Of a DNA stretch of 64,000 bases, positions 37,236-46,558 are shown piece after piece. The position numbers and the translations under genes were made by a program. Origin of the DNA: Lachnospiraceae bacterium (GTDB taxonomy: Bacteria; Bacillota; Clostridia; Lachnospirales; Lachnospiraceae). The stretch spans positions 1-64,000 of the forward strand of contig VSNQ01000007.1 in the NCBI GenBank assembly GCA_009774395.1. Reading direction: 5' to 3'. Within the stretch, counting starts at the first letter, position 1. The number at the start of each line of letters is the position of its first letter. The notes under the pieces are model-generated. The model did no database searches. It was not told where the DNA came from and was given only the letters and a program-made list of their open reading frames with translations.

Positions 37236-37885
37236 ATTAATAACATTCCCTCCTCAACTGTAATTGTGCTCTCCTGATTTGTAAACTCATTGCTTACCCC
37301 TATCGGAAATTCCTGCTTCAGACAAGCTTTATCCAACGTATATTTTAGTCCCTGTTCTGTAACGCCACATGCGTCGCCGCCATAGGCAAAAACTGAAATT
37401 CTGCGGTTTTCCCGATACATTGATGCTGGAAATACAATACTTCCCCTTTGCAGCAGCAAAATCTGAATGCCAATACCATACAAAACGCCACGTGCACCTC
37501 TATTGAGCAAATAATGCAGGCACTGAATATTCGCAAACGTATGATCCATTCTTCCACCAAGCGCACCATATAATGCAAATTCTTGATATCCTCTTGCAAG
37601 TCCCTCTTTGACTGCCGCAAGCATATCCGTATCATCTTTTTCTACTGGAAGCTTTTTTATTGCTAAAGAACGACTGGAAATGGTATCATTTTCTTCCGGC
37701 AATCGTATTTCTAAGGAATCCATATCACCGATCAGCAAATGCGGCGTAATTCCAATCGCTTGCAAATAGGCAAAACCGCCATCTGCGGCAATGCAAAAAT
37801 CCTCCTTGTCCAATGTCAAACTTTTTTTGTCAATAATCTGCTCATTACAAAATTCGCCTGCGCCCATTATAATACATTTCCCCAT
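37214..37885 (-). CDS. thiN: Thiamine pyrophosphokinase
   Basis: A 223-residue enzyme that transfers pyrophosphate from ATP to thiamine, giving thiamine diphosphate. The Asp-rich N-terminal half shows CIAADGGFAYL, LLIGDMDSL and EKDDTDMLAAV, followed by GALGGRMDHTFANIQ. The C-terminal half is the small thiamine-binding beta domain (GLKYTLD, ISNEFT-like GVSNEFTNQESTI). It is the first gene of a three-gene unit. No TPP riboswitch is seen in the upstream spacer, which instead holds a MITE copy. In many Firmicutes thiN lies next to ribosome-assembly genes, but not here. Confidence 0.93.
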   Translation of the reverse strand: MGKCIIMGAGEFCNEQIIDKKSLTLDKEDFCIAADGGFAYLQAIGITPHLLIGDMDSLEIRLPEENDTISSRSLAIKKLPVEKDDTDMLAAVKEGLARGYQEFALYGALGGRMDHTFANIQCLHYLLNRGARGVLYGIGIQILLLQRGSIVFPASMYRENRRISVFAYGGDACGVTEQGLKYTLDKACLKQEFPIGVSNEFTNQESTITVEEGMLLICVEDFL

Positions 37886-37948
37886 ATCCCGTGCTCCTAT
37901 TCTATCGCCAATTAAACTTTATCTATCTCTACTCGCCGCGCATAAATA

Positions 37949-38084
37949 GCAACAGTTCAGATAACCCATTGAACTGTTACGTATCCAGCCATTGGAAATC
38001 GCTTCGTGATGGGCTGGATACCTCCAACCACTACATTTTATTACGGTCAGCGCAGTAAATGCGCAGACCTGCCTAAACTGTTAC
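37949..38084. mobile_element. 136-bp MITE, inverted copy with 8-bp target duplication
   Basis: Same element as at 26918-27053 but in the opposite orientation and with a few changes. Ends are GCAACAGTTCAG and CTAAACTGTTAC. Both flanks are CATAAATA (37941-37948 and 38085-38092), a perfect 8-bp target-site duplication unlike that of the other copy. It lies between thiN and the chemotaxis receptor gene. Confidence 0.85.
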
Positions 38085-38179
38085 CATAAATAACATCTAT
38101 GTGCACACAAAGGCACAAGCCTTATGAATGCATAAAGCCTGCGCCTAATAAACTGTTTTCTATTACGCAAACAGCAGTA

Positions 38180-39913
38180 TTAAAAATTCTTAAATACATC
38201 CGTTTCTTTCTGAAGTGCCCCGGCAATCTGCTGGTTCTCTTCCATACGGCTGCTAATATTATCCATATCCTCAACAAGCATCTGCGTACTCTCCGCTGCG
38301 CCTGCTACACCTCTTGCACCCTCCTCAATCGCATCAGTAATCGTGCCGATAGAGCCAGCAATCTCATCTACTGCGCGTTTTAATGCATCTGTCTTCGTGT
38401 TAAACTCATCCATTACCGACTCAATATATGCTGCATTTTTGCGATACTGTACACCACTATCCACGAAATTTTTAAATTCAGGCAAAATCGCTTCCGTCAT
38501 ATACTCAACCAGATTATTTGCATTTCCTGCCAAATTATGTACTGCATTGGTAACAATACCATTAATCTCTTGGATACGGTTTGCTGTATTTCGGCTGGAA
38601 GCTGCTAACTGCCGGATTTCATCTGCAACCACTGCAAATCCTTTTCCTGCTTCGCCTGCTCTTGCAGCCTCTATCGAAGCATTTAACGCAAGCAGATTGG
38701 TCTGGCTGGAAATATTTAAGATATCATTTGTCAGTCCGTTTACTTGCTCCACGCTCTTACTGTCCTCAATTGCTTGATTTAGCTCTGTTAAAATCTCATC
38801 TACCTTAACACTGGTTTCTTCCATATTCTGCCGCGCATTGGACTCCATTTTATCAGCATTTTCTTTCATCTGCTTGGAGTAATCATTAATGCTGCTTGAC
38901 CGTTCCGCAATCATTTCTGTTTCGCTGCGGACAGAATCTGCATTTTGATTAATAACGCCTGCCGAATGGCCAACTTCCTGCATGGTAGCTGAAAGTTCTT
39001 GTGTCACAGCGGACAAATCGGAAGCACTATCATTGGAGGTTCTAACACTTTGCTGTACCTCGTCAACAACTTTTTCCAGTTTCTGGGAATTTGCTATAAT
39101 CATCTTCATAATTCCCTGTAATTTTTCCATAAAGATATTAATACCATTGCCAAGGTCTGCAATCTCATCATTTGACAAAATACTAATACGCTTTGTCAAA
39201 TCGCCCTCTTTCTTATCAATTCCTTCAATTATATCATGAATTTGATGGTTTGTAATGGTCAGCTTGCGGATTACTAATATAAATACAGAATAGAAAGTCA
39301 TTAATATTGCCAATACGCACACACCAATAAACATTACATTGCGCCTTAGTGCTGCATTATAAGCCGTTGTCAGTTGTTCACTTGCCACACTTGCACTGCT
39401 TCTTGCCTTCTCTACCATAATGTCGATTTCGTTCTGCATTCCATCGCTGTACTGTTTAATCAATCCATTTGCAAGCGCAAAAGCCGTTTCTTTCTCGTTA
39501 TTACCACTAAAGGCAAGCAGATTTTCAATCTCATATTTCATATCTGTATAATTAGCAACCAACTGATCAAATGCTGCGCTGTCCATTTCCTGAAGACTTT
39601 CTCCGTACTCTTCAAAATACCCCTCAAGCACTGCTTCCTGTGCATTGACTTGCCCGACGATCTCTATCAAAGTATCCAGATCGATGGCAATAATATGGGA
39701 AAGCGCTAATTTATGTACAGCTTGTGTTGTTTTCTGAATGTCGCTTAACTCTGAAATATTTACCATATGATCGCTTGCAATTTCCACTGCCGTTTCATTT
39801 ACCATGCCGATATTGGATATCGCCTGCACATTGGATATAATCGCCACGATACCAAGAACAAACACGGGAATTAAAAGAATTATTTTTATGCTAATACGTC
39901 TTTTCTTGTTCAT
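38180..39913 (-). CDS. Methyl-accepting chemotaxis protein
   Basis: A 577-residue receptor. One transmembrane helix at about 8-30, an extracytoplasmic four-helix-type sensor of about 160 residues, a second helix at about 190-212, a HAMP domain, and the cytoplasmic signalling hairpin with the conserved tip ([25 protein letters not shown], quoted here in parts: [11 protein letters not shown] and EAARAGE). No C-terminal CheR/CheB tether pentapeptide is seen. I start at the ATG at 39913 after GGGGGAG; an upstream frame to 39970 overlaps the preceding gene. It lies 13 bases after a solute-binding lipoprotein gene, which probably supplies the bound ligand. Confidence 0.94.
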   Translation of the reverse strand: MNKKRRISIKIILLIPVFVLGIVAIISNVQAISNIGMVNETAVEIASDHMVNISELSDIQKTTQAVHKLALSHIIAIDLDTLIEIVGQVNAQEAVLEGYFEEYGESLQEMDSAAFDQLVANYTDMKYEIENLLAFSGNNEKETAFALANGLIKQYSDGMQNEIDIMVEKARSSASVASEQLTTAYNAALRRNVMFIGVCVLAILMTFYSVFILVIRKLTITNHQIHDIIEGIDKKEGDLTKRISILSNDEIADLGNGINIFMEKLQGIMKMIIANSQKLEKVVDEVQQSVRTSNDSASDLSAVTQELSATMQEVGHSAGVINQNADSVRSETEMIAERSSSINDYSKQMKENADKMESNARQNMEETSVKVDEILTELNQAIEDSKSVEQVNGLTNDILNISSQTNLLALNASIEAARAGEAGKGFAVVADEIRQLAASSRNTANRIQEINGIVTNAVHNLAGNANNLVEYMTEAILPEFKNFVDSGVQYRKNAAYIESVMDEFNTKTDALKRAVDEIAGSIGTITDAIEEGARGVAGAAESTQMLVEDMDNISSRMEENQQIAGALQKETDVFKNF

Positions 39914-39926
39914 AGCTTTCTCCCCC

Positions 39927-41237
39927 TTATTGCACTGTTGAAGCCGCAATACCATTTGCCAATCGATCAACCAAATCCTGCAGCGGCATATTCTCTGGAT
40001 TTCCTGCTGCTATGGTATCTGCAAAATTTGTGCATGCATTCCAATAACTATTTCCAACCCTTTGTAATGTACCAAATTGGGACTGATCAATAATCGCTCC
40101 AATTGCTGGTACTTTCGCTACTTCATCCGATGCCGCCGCCACTTTATTGCTCGGCCCTGTACTGCGCATTTCAAACCGAATCTGCTGGCTCTGTTCGTTT
40201 GTCATCCAGTCTGCAAGTTTATGCGCCCATCCCAAATGTTTAGAATAGGTATTTACCGCAAACATTTTATAACCTGTAAAGGAAGACATCTGAATCTGCT
40301 GCCCGTTGCAAGTGTACGTCGGTAGTTTGCACGCACCATAATTTGCACCCCATTCTTCCTGAATACCAACTGCATTCCAAACACCACTTACGCCCGCAAT
40401 AATTTCACCGGATCTCACACCTTCCATAAAAAGCCCGTCAGGCTGTGCCACAAATCCCGGATTCAACGTAATATCCAACAATGCCTGTGCTACATCAACG
40501 CCTTTAATTGTACCCTCCGTTGCATTCCAATTACAATAATTGGTAACTCCATCATCATTTATTCCAAATTCCAGCCCTGTATTGCCAAAGAAAGAATACA
40601 GATACCATCCAGAATTTAATTCCATAGAAATTTTCTTTTCATTGGCTGCAGCAACTGCCAAAATGCCATCCATTGTCTGTACATCCGATTCTGACAAATA
40701 CCTTTTATCATAATATAAGAAGTAACCGTTATCCGCCGCATAAGGATAGGCGTAAAGAGTATCCTTATATGATGCTGCACTTACCGCTTCTTCAATATTC
40801 GCATTCTTAACTTCTGCTTGATTGACTACCGGAGAAATCGCGCCGCCTGCAATTAAACTGTATAATTGATCATCCGGCATAGAAAATACATCTGCTGCAT
40901 TGTGAATATCACCAAGTACATTTGTACGAGTATCCGCATCACCTGACGCCTCTAAAATAATATCAAAATCTGCTTGTCCTGCATATTCCTTTTTAAAATT
41001 GTCAATCATTATATTCATTGCTTCAAAATTCGCTTCTTCTGCCCAGACACGCAGTGTTACTTTGCCGGATTCCAATTCTTCACTGCTGCTATCCTGCGCT
41101 TCGTCAGTCTGATCTGCGCCGGTATTAGCAGCTGTTTCTTCTGTCTGCGAACTACTGCATCCTGCCAATGTGATAACGAAAACCGGAACAGACAGCATAG
41201 TTGCCAATAATTTCCTTTTTACTTTCTGATATTTCAC
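39927..41237 (-). CDS. Extracellular solute-binding lipoprotein
   Basis: A 436-residue type I substrate-binding protein of the sugar ABC class. The N-terminus has a lipoprotein signal peptide with lipobox LAGC (Cys about residue 27), then a Ser/Thr/Glu-rich linker and the binding domain ([16 protein letters not shown] start, maltose-binding-like ending). It starts at GTG. There is no permease or ATPase gene nearby; instead a chemotaxis receptor gene follows after 13 bases, so it may serve sensing and not uptake. The segment [17 protein letters not shown] is typical of the family. A near-consensus promoter lies about 70 bases upstream. Confidence 0.9.
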   Translation of the reverse strand: MKYQKVKRKLLATMLSVPVFVITLAGCSSSQTEETAANTGADQTDEAQDSSSEELESGKVTLRVWAEEANFEAMNIMIDNFKKEYAGQADFDIILEASGDADTRTNVLGDIHNAADVFSMPDDQLYSLIAGGAISPVVNQAEVKNANIEEAVSAASYKDTLYAYPYAADNGYFLYYDKRYLSESDVQTMDGILAVAAANEKKISMELNSGWYLYSFFGNTGLEFGINDDGVTNYCNWNATEGTIKGVDVAQALLDITLNPGFVAQPDGLFMEGVRSGEIIAGVSGVWNAVGIQEEWGANYGACKLPTYTCNGQQIQMSSFTGYKMFAVNTYSKHLGWAHKLADWMTNEQSQQIRFEMRSTGPSNKVAAASDEVAKVPAIGAIIDQSQFGTLQRVGNSYWNACTNFADTIAAGNPENMPLQDLVDRLANGIAASTVQ

Positions 41238-41305
41238 AATAATTCACCCTTTCCTCACAAGCCGCTTTGGTTATTTCCAACAATTTTTAATATCGAATTA
41301 TTTAT

Positions 41306-41334
41306 ATTATATACTATTTGCTTTATTATTTCAA
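41306..41334 (-). promoter_or_regulatory. Sigma-A-type promoter of the binding-protein/receptor unit
   Basis: On the minus strand TTGAAA (41334-41329), a 17-base spacer and TATAAT (41311-41306) form a near-consensus promoter ahead of the solute-binding gene. No sigma-28 type sequence was seen although the second gene is a chemotaxis receptor. Confidence 0.65.
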
Positions 41335-41367
41335 TATCCATTCCTGTTAAATTTCGCTTATTTTCGC

Positions 41368-42624
41368 TCACGAATTATTGTTTCTATTTGTACGACGGTT
41401 CCTGTTTTGATAATTGCTGTCGTTTTGCATCCGATAATTTCTTCTAGGCGGTGCTGTTTTTGATTCTTTCTTTCCCGTCTTTTCTTTTTGTCTGTTTCGT
41501 TCATTTACGCTGTCCCTTATTAAGATATATACTGTTGAAACCAGCGGTATAAAAAACAACATTCCCGGTATTCCAAAAAGACTGCCACCAATGCTGACTG
41601 CCGCTAACACCCATATTGCAGGCAAACCTACCTTATTGCCGACTACTTTGGGATAAATTAAATTGCCCTCTATCTGCTGCAGCACCAAAAACAGCACAAC
41701 AAACACTACCGCACGGATTGGATTATCTACAAAAATTAAAAATGCCCCAACAAAACATCCGATAAAAGCGCCAACAATTGGAATTAAAGCCGTAAACGCA
41801 ATAAGCACCCCTACCATCATTGCATACGGAAGCTGGAAAATTGTCATAGATACCACAAACATTCCACCTAAAATCACTGCCTCAAGACACTGTCCCGAAA
41901 CAAAATTTGAAAAATTGACATATAGTAAATGAAGCACCTTTTCTGCCTCTGTTTTACGCTTTTCCGGAAGATAGGCTGACAATATACGCCGCCCTTGATT
42001 TTCCAGTTTCTCTTTACCCGATAAAATATAGATAGCAAAAACAAACCCAATAAAGAAATTCAAAAATGCGCCAATAATATTTCCGGCAACCGTAACAGTA
42101 GAAAGCACCATATCCGAAACGCCGTTTTTCAAAAATTCCACAATATACGCAACAAGGCTGTCCCAATCAACTGCCAGCGTTTCCAACTCTGCCACATATC
42201 CCTGTAACTGCGGATATTCTGCCGCAAACCCTTCCAGCCAGACACCTGCATTCTCCGCAAAAACAGGAATTTTATTACCCAGTTCCACTACTGTCTTTGT
42301 AAGCTGTGGTACCACTGCACTCACCACAATTACCAAGATTAAAATTACAAACAAAATGCTTAATACTACACTGACCGGACGTTTCATTTTGTCAGCGTTT
42401 TTTCCATTCCAGTTTTTCAGCATTTTTTTCTCAATAATATTTAACGGAAGATTCAGCACAAATGCGATTACACCACCATATAAAAACGGTCTTAGTATAG
42501 AAATCATAATAACGATCGCATTTCCCACCTCTTTACGGCACAAAAGCGCCAAAACAATTACTGCAAAAAATAATATTAATTCTTTGATTTGTTTTAGTTT
42601 TTTCTTATCAAAACCATAATTCAT
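41368..42624 (-). CDS. AI-2E transporter family membrane protein
   Basis: A 418-residue polytopic protein of the AI-2E/UPF0118 family (TqsA, YdiK, YtvI relatives). About eight transmembrane helices; the family hallmarks are the N-terminal pair, the large soluble segment around residues 100-170 and the C-terminal GVLIAFTALIPIVGAF and PAIWVLAAVSIGG stretches. The last ~40 residues are an unusual, strongly basic tail rich in Arg, Asn and Lys, which could bind acidic lipids or nucleic acid. Substrates in this family vary (autoinducer-2, sodium-proton exchange), so none is assigned. It stands alone, divergent from the diguanylate cyclase gene. Confidence 0.88.
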   Translation of the reverse strand: MNYGFDKKKLKQIKELILFFAVIVLALLCRKEVGNAIVIMISILRPFLYGGVIAFVLNLPLNIIEKKMLKNWNGKNADKMKRPVSVVLSILFVILILVIVVSAVVPQLTKTVVELGNKIPVFAENAGVWLEGFAAEYPQLQGYVAELETLAVDWDSLVAYIVEFLKNGVSDMVLSTVTVAGNIIGAFLNFFIGFVFAIYILSGKEKLENQGRRILSAYLPEKRKTEAEKVLHLLYVNFSNFVSGQCLEAVILGGMFVVSMTIFQLPYAMMVGVLIAFTALIPIVGAFIGCFVGAFLIFVDNPIRAVVFVVLFLVLQQIEGNLIYPKVVGNKVGLPAIWVLAAVSIGGSLFGIPGMLFFIPLVSTVYILIRDSVNERNRQKEKTGKKESKTAPPRRNYRMQNDSNYQNRNRRTNRNNNS

Positions 42625-42993
42625 TTATATCCACTCCTATCTGTACAATTTATACACACAGCCACACAAAGGAAATTTGCCGTACAGTATATATTTTTAA
42701 AGTGATACTACATAATGCCAGATTATACCGTACTACACTGGTTAAACGCATATGGCTGGCGTTATATAATCAGGTTACTCGGAAATTTTAACTGTTAAGC
42801 AGTATAATTTATATCATACAGTAAAATTCTCAATCCGTGAACCTTATTTTGGAAATATTATAAAAATTTTCAAATAAAAATAGATTAAATATGTAAATAA
42901 TGTTATAATAGATTCATTACTAATTAATTACTATTTATTTGTAACAGTTTTTCTATGCAAAAACAGTTGCTTTTAGTTAAAATCCGTTAAGGA
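42625..42993. other. Divergent spacer with decayed palindromic sequence
   Basis: The 369-bp spacer between the divergent AI-2E and diguanylate cyclase genes contains no gene. It has a CACACAGCCxCACA word shared with the 24486 spacer, an imperfect GCCAGATTATA / TGGCTGGCGTTATATAATC inverted repeat near 42718-42771, and a TATAAT box (42904-42909) that probably serves the cyclase gene with a weak -35. Confidence 0.4.
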
Positions 42994-43002
42994 GTGCGCG
43001 CA

Positions 43003-44625
43003 ATGAAACTTGGGATTAAAACAAAATATCTCGTAATATACCTCACACTGGTTTTTGCTTTTGCAATCTTTTTTATCTGCCTATTCTTCTATGATAAGAC
43101 CACCGACGTCAAGCAGATGGATTCCCCATACGCAGTCACAATATGGAAGGACTATAATCAAAATATTACATATACCAAAACCAATCTTACTGGTACTATA
43201 GACACTAACGCAATTGCGGGAAATCTACTTGCCTTTCATTCTATTCACCAAACTATCTTGGTTTATGAGAACGAACAGCTTATTTATCAGTATCCGACAC
43301 AAAATATCAATCCATTTTCGTTGTCACCTGGCTATAGCTGGAATTTTGTACAGCTTCCCAAAAACGGCATAAACAATATTCGGATTGAAATTAGCTCTCC
43401 CTATAAAGAGTATTTAAAAGCTATACCAAATTTCCTGTTGGGGAATCACTACTCTATCGCCTCCTATATCTGCGGTGCAAGCTTAATGCCCTTTGTGCTA
43501 TGTATTGTAATGTTTTTCTTAGGAGCGGGTATGGTGGTATATTACCTTGCACTTTCCAAAAGTGTTGTCACTACAAGCAAGCTGTTTCATCTAGGCATCT
43601 TTGCGATTGCGCTTTCCATATGGTCAATCAATGAATGTCCTGTTACATTGCTGCTATTGAAAAACAATATTGTTAGTTCCTATATCGCATTTTTATCCCT
43701 AATGATGCTGCCGCTGCCCTTTGCTTCCTTTGTCAAAACATTTTATGAGGACAACAACCCGATTTGGGACACATTCTTTAAAATGAACCTCTGTCAAATT
43801 GTGTGCTGTCTTATATTGCAATTTGCAGGGGTCGCCGATCTGCGGGAAACATTATGGACAACACACGTTATGATGGGGATTTTGGTTGCCATTATTTTTT
43901 ATAATTCCTTTATGCTGTTTCGCAATGGCATACAGACAGATCTTGTGAAAATCCATTTAGCCTGCATTGTTATCTGCGGTATTACGCTGTTATTGGATAT
44001 TATGGGATATTATTTAGGGACTTGGGATGGTAATACATTCGGTCGCTTCGGCTTCCTTTCTTATATTATTGTGCTTGGCATTTCCTCCACCAAAGAATCT
44101 GCTTCCTTAATGCAGATGGGGCAGAAAGCAAGCGATTACCAGCAGCTTGCTTACACCGATCAAATGACTGGCATGAACAACCGCACCTGCTTTAATGTTG
44201 ATTTTGCAAAATTCTCAGAAACACCAGAGGACGTAACTATTGTTGACTTTGACTTAAATAATTTAAAATATATTAACGATACATTTGGGCATAGCTCTGG
44301 TGACCGCTATATTACAAGTTGTTCCAATATTATTCGGGAAATTTTCGATGGTATCGGCAAATGCTACCGTGTAGGCGGCGACGAATTTGTGGCAATTATA
44401 GAAAACTCTTCCCATATTGACATGAAACAATATATGGCAATGCTGGAGTCTAGCGTAGATGCCTGCAACCGTGCCAATAAAGAGTTCCGAATGCAAATTG
44501 CCTACGGCTGTGCAGTCTATGCCGCTGAAGTAGACAAAACATTGGAGGATACCTATAACCGCGCCGATAAAATTATGTATAAAGACAAAGAAGAAAAAAA
44601 AGCCAAAAAAGGAAGCCACAGATAG
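43003..44625 (+). CDS. Membrane-bound diguanylate cyclase
   Basis: A 540-residue protein that should make cyclic di-GMP. One N-terminal helix (about 8-28), an external domain of about 130 residues, then seven or so helices (about 155-375) resembling the 7TMR-DISM sensor layout, and a C-terminal GGDEF domain (TDQMTGMNNR, FDLNNLKYINDTFGHSSGD, YRVGGDEF). The active-site GGDEF is intact; no RxxD inhibitory site precedes it. I start at the ATG at 43003, eight bases after AAGGAG; an in-frame GTG at 42994 overlaps that site. It may control motility or attachment. A hairpin follows the stop. Confidence 0.92.
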   Translation: MKLGIKTKYLVIYLTLVFAFAIFFICLFFYDKTTDVKQMDSPYAVTIWKDYNQNITYTKTNLTGTIDTNAIAGNLLAFHSIHQTILVYENEQLIYQYPTQNINPFSLSPGYSWNFVQLPKNGINNIRIEISSPYKEYLKAIPNFLLGNHYSIASYICGASLMPFVLCIVMFFLGAGMVVYYLALSKSVVTTSKLFHLGIFAIALSIWSINECPVTLLLLKNNIVSSYIAFLSLMMLPLPFASFVKTFYEDNNPIWDTFFKMNLCQIVCCLILQFAGVADLRETLWTTHVMMGILVAIIFYNSFMLFRNGIQTDLVKIHLACIVICGITLLLDIMGYYLGTWDGNTFGRFGFLSYIIVLGISSTKESASLMQMGQKASDYQQLAYTDQMTGMNNRTCFNVDFAKFSETPEDVTIVDFDLNNLKYINDTFGHSSGDRYITSCSNIIREIFDGIGKCYRVGGDEFVAIIENSSHIDMKQYMAMLESSVDACNRANKEFRMQIAYGCAVYAAEVDKTLEDTYNRADKIMYKDKEEKKAKKGSHR

Positions 44626-44638
44626 GAACTATAAACAA

Positions 44639-44669
44639 CGAGCAGGAGAGAAAACACTCCCCTGCTCGA
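44639..44669. terminator. Hairpin after the diguanylate cyclase gene
   Basis: GAGCAGG and CCTGCTC form a stem extended by AGAG/CTCC pairing. It lies 14 bases after the stop codon. There is no proper T-run, so termination may be weak. The spacer to 44769 is otherwise empty. Confidence 0.4.
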
Positions 44670-44769
44670 ATATTGGAATATATTAGATGATTATTTGTAA
44701 GCACTTTATTATTTATACGGGCAACCAGTAAAGTTTGTCAATAACACCAACTTTTACATGTCATTATCT

Positions 44770-45504
44770 TCAGCCCCAACTATTATAGTTTCCGTAATAT
44801 TTACCATTGTAAATGGAACCACCATATGTATTGTCATAATCTCCGTAGCTACCATAATTTCCGCCATAATATGAGGTATTTCCATATTTATTGTATGTTG
44901 AGGTACCATAGAGCCTATCCAATAAGTTAACCGTTGATGCTGCAGATTCCTGAATTGCGGAAAAGCGCTCGCTGATCTCGGTTCCATAGCCCTCTTCTTT
45001 GCAGAAAACAGACTTAATATCTTCAAAATCAGCCGCTTCTAATTTCTTGCTGTCTACAGTAAGCTCTCCACTCTTTGAAATAGTAATACCTATTTTTTCT
45101 AGTCCTGCCTTATATTCTGTCGTAACCTTTCCCACTTGGACTTCAAAATATGGATCTGAACCGCCTGCCGCCTCGTTTGATGCAGAATGTACGTTATTGT
45201 AATTAGCTACAAAATCTTTTACCTCAGAAATCATTTTCTGTTTGTCTTTATCAGTAATTTCTGTCTTCTTCGCAATCTCTAGCATATTTTTAATGCTGTT
45301 TGTTACTGCATTTGCGGATTTCTCCACCTTCTCATACAACGCAATCTGCTTTGACTTCGTTGTGCTGCTGCTGGAATTTACCTTATTTGTATTGTTTGTC
45401 GATGCACTGTTGTTTCTCGAATACAACCTGCTTCCACGGCTTCTTCTAGCAGATCTTATCATTCTTGCTCTTGCAAGATTACTTCTTGTACTGCGGATAT
45501 TCAT
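44770..45504 (-). CDS. FliD-like protein with Tyr/Gly/Asn-rich tail
   Basis: About 244 residues. The N-terminus is basic (many Arg, Ser), then a Ser/Asn/Thr-rich linker, a helical middle, and a segment (GLEKIGITISKSGELTVDSKKL, in parts EKIGITISKSGEL) resembling the C-terminal part of the flagellar cap protein FliD, where 'GI...G.L..D...L' recurs. The last ~45 residues are a low-complexity run of Tyr, Gly and Asn (for example YYGGNYGSYGDY). No signal peptide is seen. The start at 45504 follows a run of eight G with eight-base spacing; an upstream ATG at 45558 has no ribosome site. It could be a secreted or flagellum-associated protein. The function is unknown. Confidence 0.55.
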   Translation of the reverse strand: MNIRSTRSNLARARMIRSARRSRGSRLYSRNNSASTNNTNKVNSSSSTTKSKQIALYEKVEKSANAVTNSIKNMLEIAKKTEITDKDKQKMISEVKDFVANYNNVHSASNEAAGGSDPYFEVQVGKVTTEYKAGLEKIGITISKSGELTVDSKKLEAADFEDIKSVFCKEEGYGTEISERFSAIQESAASTVNLLDRLYGTSTYNKYGNTSYYGGNYGSYGDYDNTYGGSIYNGKYYGNYNSWG

Positions 45505-45570
45505 AGAAAGTTCCCCCCCCGTTCTTGTCTGTCGCATATTTATCATGCTTGCTGACATATTTTAATTTAC

Positions 45571-45660
45571 ACTGGCCAATACCTAAATTTGCCAATAATG
45601 CCGCCCCACAAGCGTAATTATATTGCGTGATATAGTAAAATTAATCGCTTGTGAGTATAT
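45571..45660. repeat. Palindromic repeat, TTAAATTTGCCAATAA family, copy 2
   Basis: ACCTAAATTTGCCAATAAT at the left is mirrored by TAGTAAAATTAATCGCTTG at the right, matching the element at 3421-3515 across its length. It lies just upstream of the FliD-like gene, in which position it could carry or disrupt that gene's promoter. Confidence 0.6.
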
Positions 45661-45760
45661 ATAGAATCTCAACTCAATTTTTCACTCATTAGTGATACTT
45701 TTTCCTAAGTTACATAATATATATCGGTCGATATCAAAAATTGTTTAGCGTATTTTAGAA

Positions 45761-45808
45761 AAAAGGCAGAAAGCTTTTCTATTTTTTAAATGCTCTCTGC
45801 CTTTTTTC
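45761..45808. terminator. Bidirectional terminator
   Basis: AAAAAAGGCAGAAAGC pairs with GCTCTCTGCCTTTTTT around an AT-rich loop. T-runs follow on both strands. On the minus strand it ends transcription of the small gene at 45856-46005. Confidence 0.75.
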
Positions 45809-45855
45809 CTATTCTTTGTCGATATAATGCTGCAAACTAAATGATTATTCTTTAT

Positions 45856-46005
45856 TTATGCTTTATCGTTGTTACACAAAGCCTCATATTTTTTAACAAG
45901 TTCTTGAAAATCTTCAAGCGTGCTGCATTCCTTCAAATCATTTAAAATCCGTACTCGTTCTAACTTGCGTGCTAAACTTTCAACAATTTCTGCATTTGTT
46001 GGCAT
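45856..46005 (-). CDS. Small helical protein, 49 residues
   Basis: The frame begins MPTNAEIVESLARKLERV and continues as an amphipathic, charged, probably two-helix protein ending CNNDKA. A GGGGTGATG site precedes the ATG at normal distance, and a strong terminator follows, so expression is likely. No family is recognised. The zinc-ribbon gene lies 90 bases upstream on the same strand and may share its transcript. Confidence 0.6.
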   Translation of the reverse strand: MPTNAEIVESLARKLERVRILNDLKECSTLEDFQELVKKYEALCNNDKA

Positions 46006-46095
46006 ATCATCACCCCACTTCCAAAATCATTGCTGATAAGATAACCTTATTATACCAATAACCAGAATCTGTGTAAAGTTTTTCTTTTCAGTTCC

Positions 46096-46362
46096 TTATG
46101 CTTTCCAGCGCTGTAATGTGGGGAAATATGCCATCAATGCCGTTTTGGCTTCCTCTATGGTTTTACTTCTGCCGCCTTCTACCTCAAATGGTGCACAGAA
46201 GTCTGCCATCTGCTCCATTGTACAATCCTGCTCAAAAGCGCCGTCTTTGTAACAATAACAGCAATACATATCATTTTTACTGCCGTCCTGATTGGTTCCG
46301 TACTGTTCCTCCTGCATTGGCATTCCGCAGCTTTGACAAATTTTTAACTCCATATTTTCCAT
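46096..46362 (-). CDS. Putative zinc-ribbon domain protein
   Basis: An 88-residue protein with an N-terminal zinc ribbon: CQSCGMPM, then YCCYCYKDGAF, giving two CxxC-type knuckles. The following helix (EQMADFCAPFE) and the end (AYFPTLQRWK) match the 'putative zinc ribbon' family (PF12674-like), often found in small stress or transcription-linked proteins of unclear role. AAGGAAG lies five bases before the ATG. Confidence 0.85.
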   Translation of the reverse strand: MENMELKICQSCGMPMQEEQYGTNQDGSKNDMYCCYCYKDGAFEQDCTMEQMADFCAPFEVEGGRSKTIEEAKTALMAYFPTLQRWKA

Positions 46363-46558
46363 TTTTTCTTCCTTTCCGATATCAATATTATTTGATATCT
46401 GCCGCTTAGCAATATTTTAAACCTTCCTACTATAATACCTGTCTTGCAATATTCTTAATTCTTCTTTTGCATTTCAGATTCTATTAGGAATGTTTATAAA
46501 AACAGTATAACAGTTTAAACCTGACAGCAGTCTGTCATATTCTAATTTTTATTTTAGA

